From Cyclobacteriaceae bacterium (GTDB lineage: Bacteria; Bacteroidota; Bacteroidia; Cytophagales; Cyclobacteriaceae), in contig JAEUUE010000075.1 of the NCBI GenBank assembly GCA_016787605.1, positions 124,001-188,000 of the forward strand: 64,000 bases of DNA, in the 5' to 3' direction. Each line of letters starts with the position of its first letter. Position 1 is the first letter of the stretch. The notes below the pieces were generated by a model, which worked only from the letters and a program-made list of their open reading frames with translations, ran no database searches and had not been told where the DNA came from. Positions 27,115-35,371 of the stretch are shown here, in pieces. A program made the position numbers and the translations under genes.

Positions 27115-29412
27115 CTATTCCAAGGAAGGATTATTGAAGAGCAGGAACCCGACGTGGAGCAGGACACCCCACTGGGTTTGCTTGTCGTCGTAATAGTTCA
27201 GGCTCAGGCTGATGGGTCCTATGGTGGAGTGCATCACCAGCCCAGCCATGCCCGCAAAGTAGATCTGCTTGATCTCCCGGTTCAATTGAGGCTCCTGGTT
27301 GGGCCCCTGGACGATGGATTCAAACGGTTTGTAGAGGTACCCCTCCAGGCGGAAGTCCAGCTTCTTTTTCAGGGCGAATACATTTCGCCACCCGCCGGCC
27401 ACAAAGTTGAAGGAACGGAAATTCTCCAGCAGCAAGGTGCGGGAATCCTGCAGAGGGTAGAAGCCCGGGGCATTGATGATGGTTCCCACATAATTGCTGA
27501 ACAAGGGTTGATTGGAGAGCGTGGCATGGAGGTAATACCCAGAGCTGTAGATGCCCGTTCGGAAGTATTGCTCCAGGATAACCGTTCCCCGGATCCATTG
27601 CCTCGATGCTTCGATGGGTATCCCGGCCGCGTAGGTCGAGGTGGTCCCCGGCATCAGGTCTTCTGTCAAGTTGAAGAAGTCCAGCCCGGCATAAAAAAAT
27701 CTCCCGCCCGATGCATATTGCTTGCGGTTAAGCGTGTTCGTGGAGAGACTGGCCCCGTAGCGAAAACCGGTGAGCGTGAGCTGGTCCAGGGTGTCGGAAG
27801 ATACCAGTACATCCTGGTTGATGTACTGATCGCTGTTGCTGATGTAGGATCCATCGACAGTAAACCTGAACTGGCGTCCCACCGGAACACCTATGCCGAG
27901 TCCCATTTTTCTGTCGATCCGCTTAAGCACGGTGGAGTTGTTGCGGTTCACAATAATATCATTCCCCTCAACATAGTTCCAGTTGTTGAAGGTGGCTTCC
28001 GGCTCCAGATAAAACCGTGCGGTCCCGGCCAAGTCAAGTCGGGCCTTGACCTGGGCCGATTGATAAAAGCTCCCCGTGTGGAAATTGGCGCTCAGGTGGG
28101 TGAGTAGCCGGTTGAAGTAGTAATAGTTTAGTCCAAGGTAGAGGTTGCTGATGTTTCGGGTGGCAATCACGCCGCCAAAGTCGACCTGGAAATTGTTCTG
28201 TGGCCGCTTGGAGAGCTGGAACTCAAAGGTTTGTCGGACGGTGTCATAGGTGAAACTAGGATACAGGCTCTTGAAATAATCATCGGAAACAAGAGTGTAA
28301 TAGCCGCGCTTGATATCGCTGAATGTCAGGGGACGCCGCTTTGTCCTGAATAACCGGTTGATGTAAGCCTGCTGATGTACGTTGTGACCACTGATGGAAA
28401 CCCGTTCAACCAGAAAAGCCGCGTTGCGGTTGTTGAACCGATTCCTTCGGTCGGCCACTTCTTCGCAGGTGCGACGGAGGGCGATCTTTTGTTTGATTTC
28501 AGGCAGGCGCCGGATGGTTTCCGCGTAGCCGCTGTCGATGATCGCTTTCGCCTTGGCGAAATCGAAGCCGGTTATTCCCTGCAGGTTGGGCTGAAGGTAG
28601 ATGCCCGAAGAGGGCATGCGGCCCGGATTGGATTTGTCCATCAGCAGATACAGCAAGGAACGGGAAATGAGTTGGTCATCCTCCTTGCTGGGATAGGTCT
28701 CGTGGATCTTGGTGGACACATTGCATCCGATGATGATATCGGGATGAAATTCTTTCTCGGCCACATCCACCGGGAAGTTGTTGTAGACGCCGCCGTCGAA
28801 GAGATACTTGCCATCGACGCGGATAGGGGTATAAAAGAAAGGAACCGTTTGCGTGGCGCGCAGGGCATCTCCCAGGTTGCCGCTCCGCAGGATCACTTCT
28901 TGTTGGGTGAAAATTTCCGAGGCCATCACCCGCAAGGGGACAAACAGGCTGTCAAAATTTCCCTTGGCGATCGCAGACGGTTGCGCCATTTTTTCCGCCA
29001 GCGCGAAATTCAGTGTGACATCGTTGGCAAGGCTGGTGTTCAGGTTGAGATTGAAGGTCGAGTCCAGTTGCAGGTTTAGCCGGACAAAAGAGGGGTGCGT
29101 ATCATCCTTGCTGTAGTAGTAGTTGTACCCTTCCTCCAATTGACCATTAACCCACCGGGAAAGATCATCGCTGAGCATGATCTCTTCAATCTGGGCAGGA
29201 CTCATGCCGGCCGCATAGCAACCGGCCACAATACCTCCCATGCTGGTTCCGGCAACGAAATCGATCGGAATTTCATGTTCCTCCAGGGCCTTCAGCATGC
29301 CCACATGGGCGAGGCCTTTGGCTGCGCCTCCGCTCATGACCACGGCTACTTTTTGGCCCCGGGAGGTCGCCGCAATCATTAAGAACAGGAACAGAAGAAT
29401 CAGCGGGCGCAT
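27115..29412 (-). CDS. Patatin-like phospholipase fused to an outer-membrane beta-barrel
   Basis: A 765-residue protein. The signal peptide ends ATSRGQ (about 20). The patatin domain (20-310) has the oxyanion loop SGGAAKGLAHVGML (27-40), nucleophile S57 in GTSMGG, and catalytic D206 in FDGGVYNNFPV: a complete Ser-Asp dyad. About 330-400 fits a single POTRA-like domain (ISGHNVHQQAYINRLF). From about 420 come long amphipathic strands of a BamA/FhaC-type barrel (VDFGGVIATRNISNLYLGLNYYYF, ISLSLNYYDDKQ), ending HVGFLLFNNPSLE. This order is that of type 5d (PlpD-like) proteins, whose lipase is carried to the surface; in Bacteroidota the class is very common and may instead stay periplasmic. It is 81 bases upstream of the OmpA pair on the same strand. 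Confidence 0.9.
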   Translation of the reverse strand: MRPLILLFLFLMIAATSRGQKVAVVMSGGAAKGLAHVGMLKALEEHEIPIDFVAGTSMGGIVAGCYAAGMSPAQIEEIMLSDDLSRWVNGQLEEGYNYYYSKDDTHPSFVRLNLQLDSTFNLNLNTSLANDVTLNFALAEKMAQPSAIAKGNFDSLFVPLRVMASEIFTQQEVILRSGNLGDALRATQTVPFFYTPIRVDGKYLFDGGVYNNFPVDVAEKEFHPDIIIGCNVSTKIHETYPSKEDDQLISRSLLYLLMDKSNPGRMPSSGIYLQPNLQGITGFDFAKAKAIIDSGYAETIRRLPEIKQKIALRRTCEEVADRRNRFNNRNAAFLVERVSISGHNVHQQAYINRLFRTKRRPLTFSDIKRGYYTLVSDDYFKSLYPSFTYDTVRQTFEFQLSKRPQNNFQVDFGGVIATRNISNLYLGLNYYYFNRLLTHLSANFHTGSFYQSAQVKARLDLAGTARFYLEPEATFNNWNYVEGNDIIVNRNNSTVLKRIDRKMGLGIGVPVGRQFRFTVDGSYISNSDQYINQDVLVSSDTLDQLTLTGFRYGASLSTNTLNRKQYASGGRFFYAGLDFFNLTEDLMPGTTSTYAAGIPIEASRQWIRGTVILEQYFRTGIYSSGYYLHATLSNQPLFSNYVGTIINAPGFYPLQDSRTLLLENFRSFNFVAGGWRNVFALKKKLDFRLEGYLYKPFESIVQGPNQEPQLNREIKQIYFAGMAGLVMHSTIGPISLSLNYYDDKQTQWGVLLHVGFLLFNNPSLE

Positions 29413-29451
29413 GAGTCCGCTAAGTTACCTGTCGTCCGGCTAACTTGGAAG

Positions 29452-30747
29452 CTAGTTTTGAAGAGACGCCAGCGGCGGTTCTGGGAGGTGAATCTTTTCC
29501 AGTCGCCGCATGATCTGTGCCCGCTGGATCTCAAAGGCCTGAAAGTTCTCGGGCTTCACCGGCTGCGAAGGAGGCAGTTCGACACGCAGCGCGTCCACCT
29601 GTACCCCGTTTTTCCAGAAGCGATAGCAGAGATGGGGGCCCGTCGCCAGGCCGGTGCTGCCCACGTAGCCGATGGTTTCTCCCTGGCTGACCCGGTCGCC
29701 GGGATGAAGGCCGGAGGCAATCTTCGACATATGGAGGTACTGGGTCGTATACGTGTCATTGTGCCGGATCTTCACGTAGTTCCCGTTGTTTCCGTTGTAG
29801 CGCGCCTCCAGCACTACCCCATCACCGACGCTCCGGATAGGAGTGCCTGCCGGAGCCGCCAGGTCAGTGCCCTTGTGAGCCCGGAATACCCGTGCGATCG
29901 GATGAAACCTCCTGGGGTTGAACCGCGAACTAATCCGGGTAAATTCAATTGGATATTTCAGCAAGGCTTTTCGGAGACTATTGCCGTGCTCATCGAAATA
30001 GTCCAGTCCTTCACCCTGGTCAAAGGGGATGGCGTAGTAAGGACTTCCTGCGTGTTCAAAATAGATCCCCAATATCCGCCCGACGCCAATCGGGATATTT
30101 TCCACCCATTGCTCCTCATACCACAACTTAAAACGGTCGCCTCGCTGAAGACGTTGAAAGTCAATCTGCCAGGCGAAAATATCGACGAAACGGTTTGTTA
30201 CCTCCGGCGTGATTCCAATCACCTGGATCGTTTCGGCAAGCGTTGAACCGATAACGCCCGCTACTTCGCGTTCCCTGGTTTCCACCTGTCGATGACCGGC
30301 CTCCACCCGCAGGGAATCCCCAAACCGAAAGATGAAGTAATCGATGGGATTCGATTCGTAAATCAAGGCACGCAGGGTTCGCAGGGAATCTTTTTCGGTC
30401 AACAGGGTGTACTTCTTGTTGGCAGCAATCCGGCGAAAATCGAAAAGGCTTCGGGGCACCTTAAGAAGTTGCTGAAACGTGTTGGGCGGCACCCGGTAGC
30501 CGGTCAGCAAGTCGACAAATCGCTGATCACGACGGACGTGGTCTTCCGTCACGTGAAGATCATTGACGACCATCCCGTATAACAGGATGGGTTTCTCAAT
30601 TTCTTTTTCTTTTCGTTGAACCGTATCGACCTGGTAGTCGGCCTCACTGAAGTAGGCCAGGGAAAGCCGGTCTACAACGGGATAGCCCAATAAGGCAATG
30701 CCGAGTACAAGGAGAACCAGTATGAAGAGTTTTCTTTTGCGCGTCAC
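29452..30747 (-). CDS. M23-family peptidoglycan endopeptidase with altered zinc ligand
   Basis: A 431-residue membrane-anchored LytM/M23 peptidase. A single N-terminal membrane segment (LFILVLLVLGIALLGYPVV) follows a basic MTRKRK. The M23 domain occupies about 280-390: H291 and D295 in AHKGTDLAAPAG are the first two zinc ligands, H339 lies in YLHMSKIAS, and H372 lies in TGPHLCYRFW. In this last motif the usual H-x-H is H-L-C, so Cys374 sits where the third zinc ligand His is expected. The region before it (30-270) looks helical/mixed and resembles OapA/LysM-like linker parts seen in divisome M23 proteins, but I see no clear LysM. A TAATTTTG box lies at 30765-30772. Confidence 0.88.
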   Translation of the reverse strand: MTRKRKLFILVLLVLGIALLGYPVVDRLSLAYFSEADYQVDTVQRKEKEIEKPILLYGMVVNDLHVTEDHVRRDQRFVDLLTGYRVPPNTFQQLLKVPRSLFDFRRIAANKKYTLLTEKDSLRTLRALIYESNPIDYFIFRFGDSLRVEAGHRQVETREREVAGVIGSTLAETIQVIGITPEVTNRFVDIFAWQIDFQRLQRGDRFKLWYEEQWVENIPIGVGRILGIYFEHAGSPYYAIPFDQGEGLDYFDEHGNSLRKALLKYPIEFTRISSRFNPRRFHPIARVFRAHKGTDLAAPAGTPIRSVGDGVVLEARYNGNNGNYVKIRHNDTYTTQYLHMSKIASGLHPGDRVSQGETIGYVGSTGLATGPHLCYRFWKNGVQVDALRVELPPSQPVKPENFQAFEIQRAQIMRRLEKIHLPEPPLASLQN

Positions 30748-30764
30748 GGAGAAAAGAAGTCGCG

Positions 30765-30772
30765 CAAAATTA
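30765..30772 (-). promoter_or_regulatory. -7 box upstream of the M23 peptidase gene
   Basis: TAATTTTG on the minus strand fits TAnnTTTG exactly, 17 bases before the ATG at 30747. It lies right after the dsbD stop, so the peptidase could be transcribed separately from dsbD. Confidence 0.4.
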
Positions 30773-30777
30773 CGAAA

Positions 30778-32838
30778 CTATGGGTAAAGCGCGTTGTACT
30801 TGGCCTTTCCGCGGTCCAGGAACGCCTTGAACTGCACGGGATCGCGATTGTATCCGTAGGGCCAGGCCAGCACCCGCTCGTCGGCACCGACCAACACGTA
30901 AAATGGCTGCGCATTATTGTCGAGGTTGCGGATCTGCAGATCTGCATTTTGCTTTCCTATCGTCTTCTTCTCTTTCCCGTCATAGACTGAGACGTACCAA
31001 TCTTTCTCAGGCAGCTCAGTCTTGTCATCCACATAGAGGGCAACGATGACATAGTCCTCGCGCAGTGTCTGCAACACTTTCGGATCGCTCCACACAACCG
31101 CTTCCATTTCCCGGCAATTGGTACAGCCGTGACCAGTAAAGTCTATGAACAGGGGCTTCTTCTGTTCGCGGGCGCACGCCAGGGCCTGTTGGTAATCAAA
31201 GTAACCCGTGAGTCCATGAGGAAGGTGCAGGAAGTCGGCGTATTTGGGAGGATCACACCCGGCTAAAGTATTTGTCCGGGAAAGGTCTTCGCCCAGGTTA
31301 AAGTCATGGGTGTACATCGGCGGGAGGTATCCGGCAAGCGCCTTGAGGGGGGCGCCCCACAGGCCCGGAATGAGATAGACCACGAAGGAGAACACCAGGG
31401 TGGAGAGCAACAGCCGCGGTACGGTTACATGCTCCACGGGTGTATCGCCTTTCATGGGCAACTTGCCCAGCAGGTAGATGCCGAGGAGTCCGAAGATGAC
31501 CACCCACAGGGCGAGGTTCAGGTCACGGTCGAGCAAGCCCCAATGGTAAGCCTGGTCGGCAATGCTGAAGAACTTGAGGCAAAGGGCAAGCTCCAGGAAA
31601 CCCAGGGTTACCTTGACGGAATTGAGCCAACCGCCTGATTTGGGAAGCCCTTTGATCCATTCGGGGAAAATGGCGAACAGGGTAAAGGGGATCGAGAAGG
31701 CGAGCGAGTAGGAAAACATCGCCAGGATAGGCTTGGTGATTTGCCCGCCGGCGGCAAGCACGACTACGTTGCCCACGATGGGTAAGGTGCATGAGAAGGA
31801 CACCAATACCAGGGTGGTAGCCATGAAGAAGATTCCGATCAATCCTCCCTTTTCCGCCTGCTGATCCGCTTTGTTAACCAGCTTGTACGGTGCATTGATT
31901 TCAAAGAGACCAAAGAAGGAGAGGGCGAAGATGATGAACGTAACAAAGACAAAGAGATTTGGCGCCCAATGCGTGGCCAGGGCATTGAGTCCTTCAGCGC
32001 CAAGCAGCACGGCGAATAGTGTACCGGCCAGCGTATAGATGAGAATAATCGATACCCCAAAAATGAGCGCTTTGCGAATGCCTTCTTTCTTCGACTGGTT
32101 GTCGCGAAGGAAGAAGGTGACGGTCATCGGCACCATCGGGAACACACACGGGGTGATCAGCGAGGTGAGGCCCAGAATGAAGGCAAAGAGCAGGTAGCCG
32201 ATCAGCGATTCTTCGCGGATCGTTGCTTCTCCCTCCAATATAGATTTGTCCAGCACAGGCCCTTTGGCGGGCTCGGTGATTGGATTTGATCCGCCTGAAA
32301 TCGGAATGGGATTGGAAGCGGGAAGGGTTTCCGCTGCCGTGACACCTCCTGCAACCTGGATGTTGGTGATCGAAAAGACATCATCAAAAGGAATGCACTT
32401 GCCGTCGACATCGCTGCACACCTGGTACTCGTAGCTGCCCGAGATCTTTACGGGCGATCCCAACAGGCGGACCTTCTGAATAAACTCTCCTTTTCCCTTA
32501 AAGATCTTTACATCACAATCAAAAATATCGTCACGCTTGGCTATCGGGTTGACGGCGACCACTCCGCCCACCAGCTCATAGCTGCCGTGAGGAGTAAAGG
32601 AAAACGTGGCCTTCATGGGGCCGTCTTCGCAGGGAAACTCGTTGGAATAGAGGTACCAGTTCTTGTCAATCGTGACCGTGAACCGGATGTCAGCCACGTC
32701 GCCGGCCTTCACGGCAGAGGAAGAGGACGAAACCGCCCATTGCGCCGGCTCCAGAACCTGGGCGGCGACCGGCAAGGAGAAGAAGAAGATGAGGAGGCTG
32801 TAGACTAGTCTTTTCACAACGTGGATTTCAGGAGACAT
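30778..32838 (-). CDS. dsbD: Thiol:disulfide interchange protein DsbD
   Basis: A 686-residue inner-membrane electron shuttle that carries reducing power from cytoplasmic thioredoxin to periplasmic disulfides. In order: signal sequence (VKRLVYSLLIFFFSLPVAA), an N-terminal DsbD-alpha-like immunoglobulin domain (about 25-160), a linker, eight or so membrane helices with the paired cysteines in TPCVFPMVP and SFSCTLPIVG, and a C-terminal thioredoxin domain with active site C572-T-N-C575 in GHGCTNCREME. The N-terminal domain has Cys in CEDGP and in CSDVDGKCIPFDD. The ATG at 32838 was chosen because it lies downstream of a hairpin at 32851-32874 and gives a short lead to the signal sequence; a codon at 32874 would place the hairpin inside the gene. 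Confidence 0.93.
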   Translation of the reverse strand: MSPEIHVVKRLVYSLLIFFFSLPVAAQVLEPAQWAVSSSSSAVKAGDVADIRFTVTIDKNWYLYSNEFPCEDGPMKATFSFTPHGSYELVGGVVAVNPIAKRDDIFDCDVKIFKGKGEFIQKVRLLGSPVKISGSYEYQVCSDVDGKCIPFDDVFSITNIQVAGGVTAAETLPASNPIPISGGSNPITEPAKGPVLDKSILEGEATIREESLIGYLLFAFILGLTSLITPCVFPMVPMTVTFFLRDNQSKKEGIRKALIFGVSIILIYTLAGTLFAVLLGAEGLNALATHWAPNLFVFVTFIIFALSFFGLFEINAPYKLVNKADQQAEKGGLIGIFFMATTLVLVSFSCTLPIVGNVVVLAAGGQITKPILAMFSYSLAFSIPFTLFAIFPEWIKGLPKSGGWLNSVKVTLGFLELALCLKFFSIADQAYHWGLLDRDLNLALWVVIFGLLGIYLLGKLPMKGDTPVEHVTVPRLLLSTLVFSFVVYLIPGLWGAPLKALAGYLPPMYTHDFNLGEDLSRTNTLAGCDPPKYADFLHLPHGLTGYFDYQQALACAREQKKPLFIDFTGHGCTNCREMEAVVWSDPKVLQTLREDYVIVALYVDDKTELPEKDWYVSVYDGKEKKTIGKQNADLQIRNLDNNAQPFYVLVGADERVLAWPYGYNRDPVQFKAFLDRGKAKYNALYP

Positions 32839-32850
32839 GTATAACGATCC

Positions 32851-32874
32851 ATGCGGGGGGTGGGTTCCCCGCAT
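32851..32874 (-). terminator. 8-bp hairpin between the M20 dipeptidase and dsbD
   Basis: Perfect inverted repeat ATGCGGGG (32851-32858) and CCCCGCAT (32867-32874) with an 8-base loop. On the minus strand it starts 6 bases after the M20 dipeptidase stop and ends 12 bases before the dsbD start. No U-run follows, so it may be a weak terminator, an RNA-processing or stability site, or may modulate dsbD translation. Confidence 0.5.
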
Positions 32875-32880
32875 TTCAAC

Positions 32881-34242
32881 CTATTGCGCAAAGTTCCGGT
32901 GAAAGGCCACAATGGTTTCGATGCCGATAAGAAAGTTCCGAATCCCATAATGCTCGTTGGGAGAATGGAGCGCATCCGAATCAAGCCCAAAACCCATGAG
33001 CACCGTGTCCAGGCCCAGTTCCTTTTTAAACAAGGCGACGATCGGTATGCTGCCTCCGTCGCGCGTAGGGATCGGGGTCTTTCCCCACACTTCTTCAAAC
33101 GCCCTCGCGGCGGCGCGGAAGGCCTTGGAGTCGGTGGGCGTTACGGCAGCTTCGCCTCCGTGGTGGGCGGTCACTTTCACCGTAACCGATTTGGGGGCAA
33201 GCGATTGGAAGTGGCGGGTGAAAAGTGCGGTGATCTTATCGGGATGCTGATTGGGAACCAGTCGCATGGAGATCTTGGCCGACGCGGTAGACGGCAACAC
33301 CGTCTTTGCCCCCTCGCCGGTATAGCCGCCCCAGATGCCATTGACATCAAGGGTGGGCCGTGTTCCGGTGCGTTCGAGCGTGGTATATCCTTTTTCTCCG
33401 CGCACTTCGGCGATGCCCAGTTCTTTCTTGTATTCGTCGAGGTTGAACGGGGCGCGATTTAGAGCGGCTCGTTCCTCGGCAGTGAGTTCAACGACGTCGT
33501 CATAGAAACCGGGAATATTCACGCGGCCGCTTTCATCGTGAAGGGAGGCAATCATCTGGCAGAGCACATTGGCTGGATTGGCCACCGCGCCTCCGTAAAC
33601 TCCCGAGTGCAGATCGCGGTTGGGCCCGGTCACCTGGACCTCCATGTAGCTCAGGCCGCGGAGTCCCACGGTAATCGACGGCTGATCCAGGGAGATGAGG
33701 GCCGTATCGGAGATCAGGATAACATCCGCTTTGAGTTTGGCTTTGTTGACCTTGACAAACTCGCCGAGATGGGCGGAGCCAACTTCTTCCTCCCCTTCAA
33801 TCATGAACTTGATGTTGCAGGGCACCTCCTTGCGTTTCATCATGATCTCCAGCGCCTTGATGTGCATGTAGAATTGCCCCTTGTCATCGCACGATCCCCG
33901 GGCATAGATCTTGCCGTCGCGAACGGTGGGTTCGAAGGGCGGGGAATTCCAGAGCGCAAGGGGATCCGGAGGCTGAACGTCATAGTGGCCATACACGAGT
34001 ACCGTGGGCTTGGACGGGTCAACCACTTTCTCAGCAAATACGATCGGATGCCCCGGGGTTTCCATCAGTTCGGCACGATCCACACCGGCCTCCCGGAGTT
34101 TCTGGAGGACGTACTCGGCCGCCTTTCTCACATCATCTTTATGCCGGCTATCCGCACTGACGGAGGGTATGCGAAGCAACTCAAACAGTTCAGACAGGTA
34201 AGTCTCCTTGTTCTTTTCGATGAACGCTTTGATTTCAGTCAT
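32881..34242 (-). CDS. M20-family dipeptidase
   Basis: A 453-residue cytoplasmic di-zinc peptidase of the carnosinase-like M20 group. Zinc-site parts seen: H in VYGHYDVQPPDP, bridging D in GSCDDKGQFYMH, the catalytic base and ligand in EGEEEVGSAH, the Asp in LISDTALIS, and the late His in PNEHYGIRNFLIGIE. The dimerisation (lid) domain sits between (LHSGVYGGAVANPANVL, MRLVPNQHPDKI). Length is right for the group. The in-frame GTG at 34248 was rejected in favour of the ATG at 34242 (MTEIKAFIEKNK). A perfect TAATTTTG box lies at 34268-34275. dsbD follows 42 bases later across a hairpin. Confidence 0.95.
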   Translation of the reverse strand: MTEIKAFIEKNKETYLSELFELLRIPSVSADSRHKDDVRKAAEYVLQKLREAGVDRAELMETPGHPIVFAEKVVDPSKPTVLVYGHYDVQPPDPLALWNSPPFEPTVRDGKIYARGSCDDKGQFYMHIKALEIMMKRKEVPCNIKFMIEGEEEVGSAHLGEFVKVNKAKLKADVILISDTALISLDQPSITVGLRGLSYMEVQVTGPNRDLHSGVYGGAVANPANVLCQMIASLHDESGRVNIPGFYDDVVELTAEERAALNRAPFNLDEYKKELGIAEVRGEKGYTTLERTGTRPTLDVNGIWGGYTGEGAKTVLPSTASAKISMRLVPNQHPDKITALFTRHFQSLAPKSVTVKVTAHHGGEAAVTPTDSKAFRAAARAFEEVWGKTPIPTRDGGSIPIVALFKKELGLDTVLMGFGLDSDALHSPNEHYGIRNFLIGIETIVAFHRNFAQ

Positions 34243-34267
34243 GGCCACGGGATTTAAACGGAAGGAC

Positions 34268-34275
34268 CAAAATTA
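34268..34275 (-). promoter_or_regulatory. -7 box of the M20 dipeptidase gene
   Basis: TAATTTTG on the minus strand fits TAnnTTTG exactly, 25 bases before the ATG at 34242. A TTTA (34292-34295, minus strand) lies near the expected -33 position at about 16 bases spacing. Confidence 0.45.
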
Positions 34276-34307
34276 GGCCATCCCCCGATGATAAAGAAAT
34301 AAACCCC

Positions 34308-35000
34308 TTAGGGTTGAGGGGTGTTGCCGGGAACGCGAAAGACGGCGAAGACAGGTTCGCCTCGCACACCGGCTTCCGTCATGCGGCGGCGCAATTCGTC
34401 GGAGTTGATCACGTCTTTTGCTTTTTGAATATCATCGGTGGCAAACAGAATGTTTACCATAAAAGGGTTGTCGGCGTTGGTTGAAATAGCCCGTAGCTCG
34501 AGGTTCGCCTTGGCCCGGATGGGCTCGTCTTCGTCAAATATCTTCTTCCAATGTTCGTAGTCACTCACCTCATGGGCAACGCCCAGGCGATACTTTCTTT
34601 CGGTGGGCGTGGTCACCCGAAACTTGATGTCAAAGAAGGCTACCTGAGGCTCGGTGGTTACACCCTCCGCTTCCAGGTGCTCGCGAAACTCAGGTGACTG
34701 GAGAACGGAACGCGCCTCTTCATGGCTCTTGGTCAATTCAAAGACAGTAATCAGGTTAGCGTCTTCGGGACTGGAAAATATACTGACTCGGGAATCCGGG
34801 TCAGAAAAAGTCTTGTATACCCTGACGTACTCTTCAAAGTCTTTGACTTCATGGGTCATCGCCACCGCCGTGTTCCCTGAATAGGGATTCAGTCGGGCAG
34901 AATCGAAGGCGGCCTCCTTACTGGCGGTATCAGAAGGGGAGCCCCCGCAAGACCAAAGTGTCAGCGCAGATGCAAGGAAAATGAGGACAGGGGTATTCAT
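34308..35000 (-). CDS. Lipoprotein with two ferredoxin-like (ABM-type) repeats
   Basis: A 230-residue lipoprotein: MNTPVLIFLASALTLWSC with Cys18 lipidated and a Gly-Gly-Ser start. The mature part holds two copies of the same small alpha/beta unit. Copy 1 (about 45-120) runs AVAMTHEVKDFEEYVRVYK ... LITVFELTKSHEEARSVLQ ... VAFFDIKF; copy 2 (about 130-220) runs RLGVAHEVSDYEHWKKIFD ... MVNILFATDDIQKAKDVIN ... VFAVFRV. The shared HEVxDxExW/Y pattern shows an internal duplication, and the fold looks like the dimeric ferredoxin-like barrel of the antibiotic-biosynthesis-monooxygenase superfamily made within one chain. I see no catalytic residues I could name. The ATG at 35000 was chosen over one 16 residues upstream because it opens a proper lipoprotein signal. 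Confidence 0.78.
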   Translation of the reverse strand: MNTPVLIFLASALTLWSCGGSPSDTASKEAAFDSARLNPYSGNTAVAMTHEVKDFEEYVRVYKTFSDPDSRVSIFSSPEDANLITVFELTKSHEEARSVLQSPEFREHLEAEGVTTEPQVAFFDIKFRVTTPTERKYRLGVAHEVSDYEHWKKIFDEDEPIRAKANLELRAISTNADNPFMVNILFATDDIQKAKDVINSDELRRRMTEAGVRGEPVFAVFRVPGNTPQP

Positions 35001-35137
35001 AAGGTGGGAAAAGGTAGGAAAATTCCGCTTTTCCCGGCACTGCCCCACCGGGATGTTATGATTAGGTTAAATAGAGCCTTATTGCTTGAACCACAGGAGG
35101 TTGAAATCCGTTATTTACGTAACCACCACTACGACTT

Positions 35138-35335
35138 ATGAAAACGTTGCGAAAACTGGCTATCCTGGAATCCCTGGATGCCATGGACCACGCGCAGATG
35201 GAGAAAGTCATGGACTATATCCGTGAGATTCTCCGGCAGGAGGCGTCCCGGGAAGACCGTCGTCGCCGCCAGCAGGGCATGGAGCAGATCCGCAAAGCGC
35301 TTCAGCCACAGCAGCGGATCCGGCCGAGTTTCTAG
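35138..35335 (+). CDS. Small helical protein, 65 aa
   Basis: A 65-residue cytoplasmic protein, entirely helical by composition: two amphipathic stretches (LESLDAMDHAQMEKVMDYIREIL) and then a strongly basic run with RRRRQQ and a tail RIRPSF. The MEKVxDYIxxIL pattern recalls the DUF2281/VapB-like antitoxin N-terminus, but no toxin gene is next to it, so this is only a resemblance. It could equally bind nucleic acid through the basic half. The ATG at 35138 has a codon pattern like its neighbours. It is divergent from the lipoprotein at 34308-35000 and tail-to-tail with the 51-residue gene at 35372-35527. Confidence 0.6.
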   Translation: MKTLRKLAILESLDAMDHAQMEKVMDYIREILRQEASREDRRRRQQGMEQIRKALQPQQRIRPSF

Positions 35336-35371
35336 CCGGCAGGTCCCCCTTACGGTTGCGGGGCGTTGACC

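Noticed and set aside
27081-27121. GGAAATAGC/GCTATTCC inverted repeat between the patatin-like and OmpA genes
   Set aside because: The arms do not match fully, the loop is long and it overlaps the stop codon region; no T-run.
27154-28107. Plus-strand open frame of 317 codons
   Set aside because: Antisense to the barrel part of the patatin-like gene.
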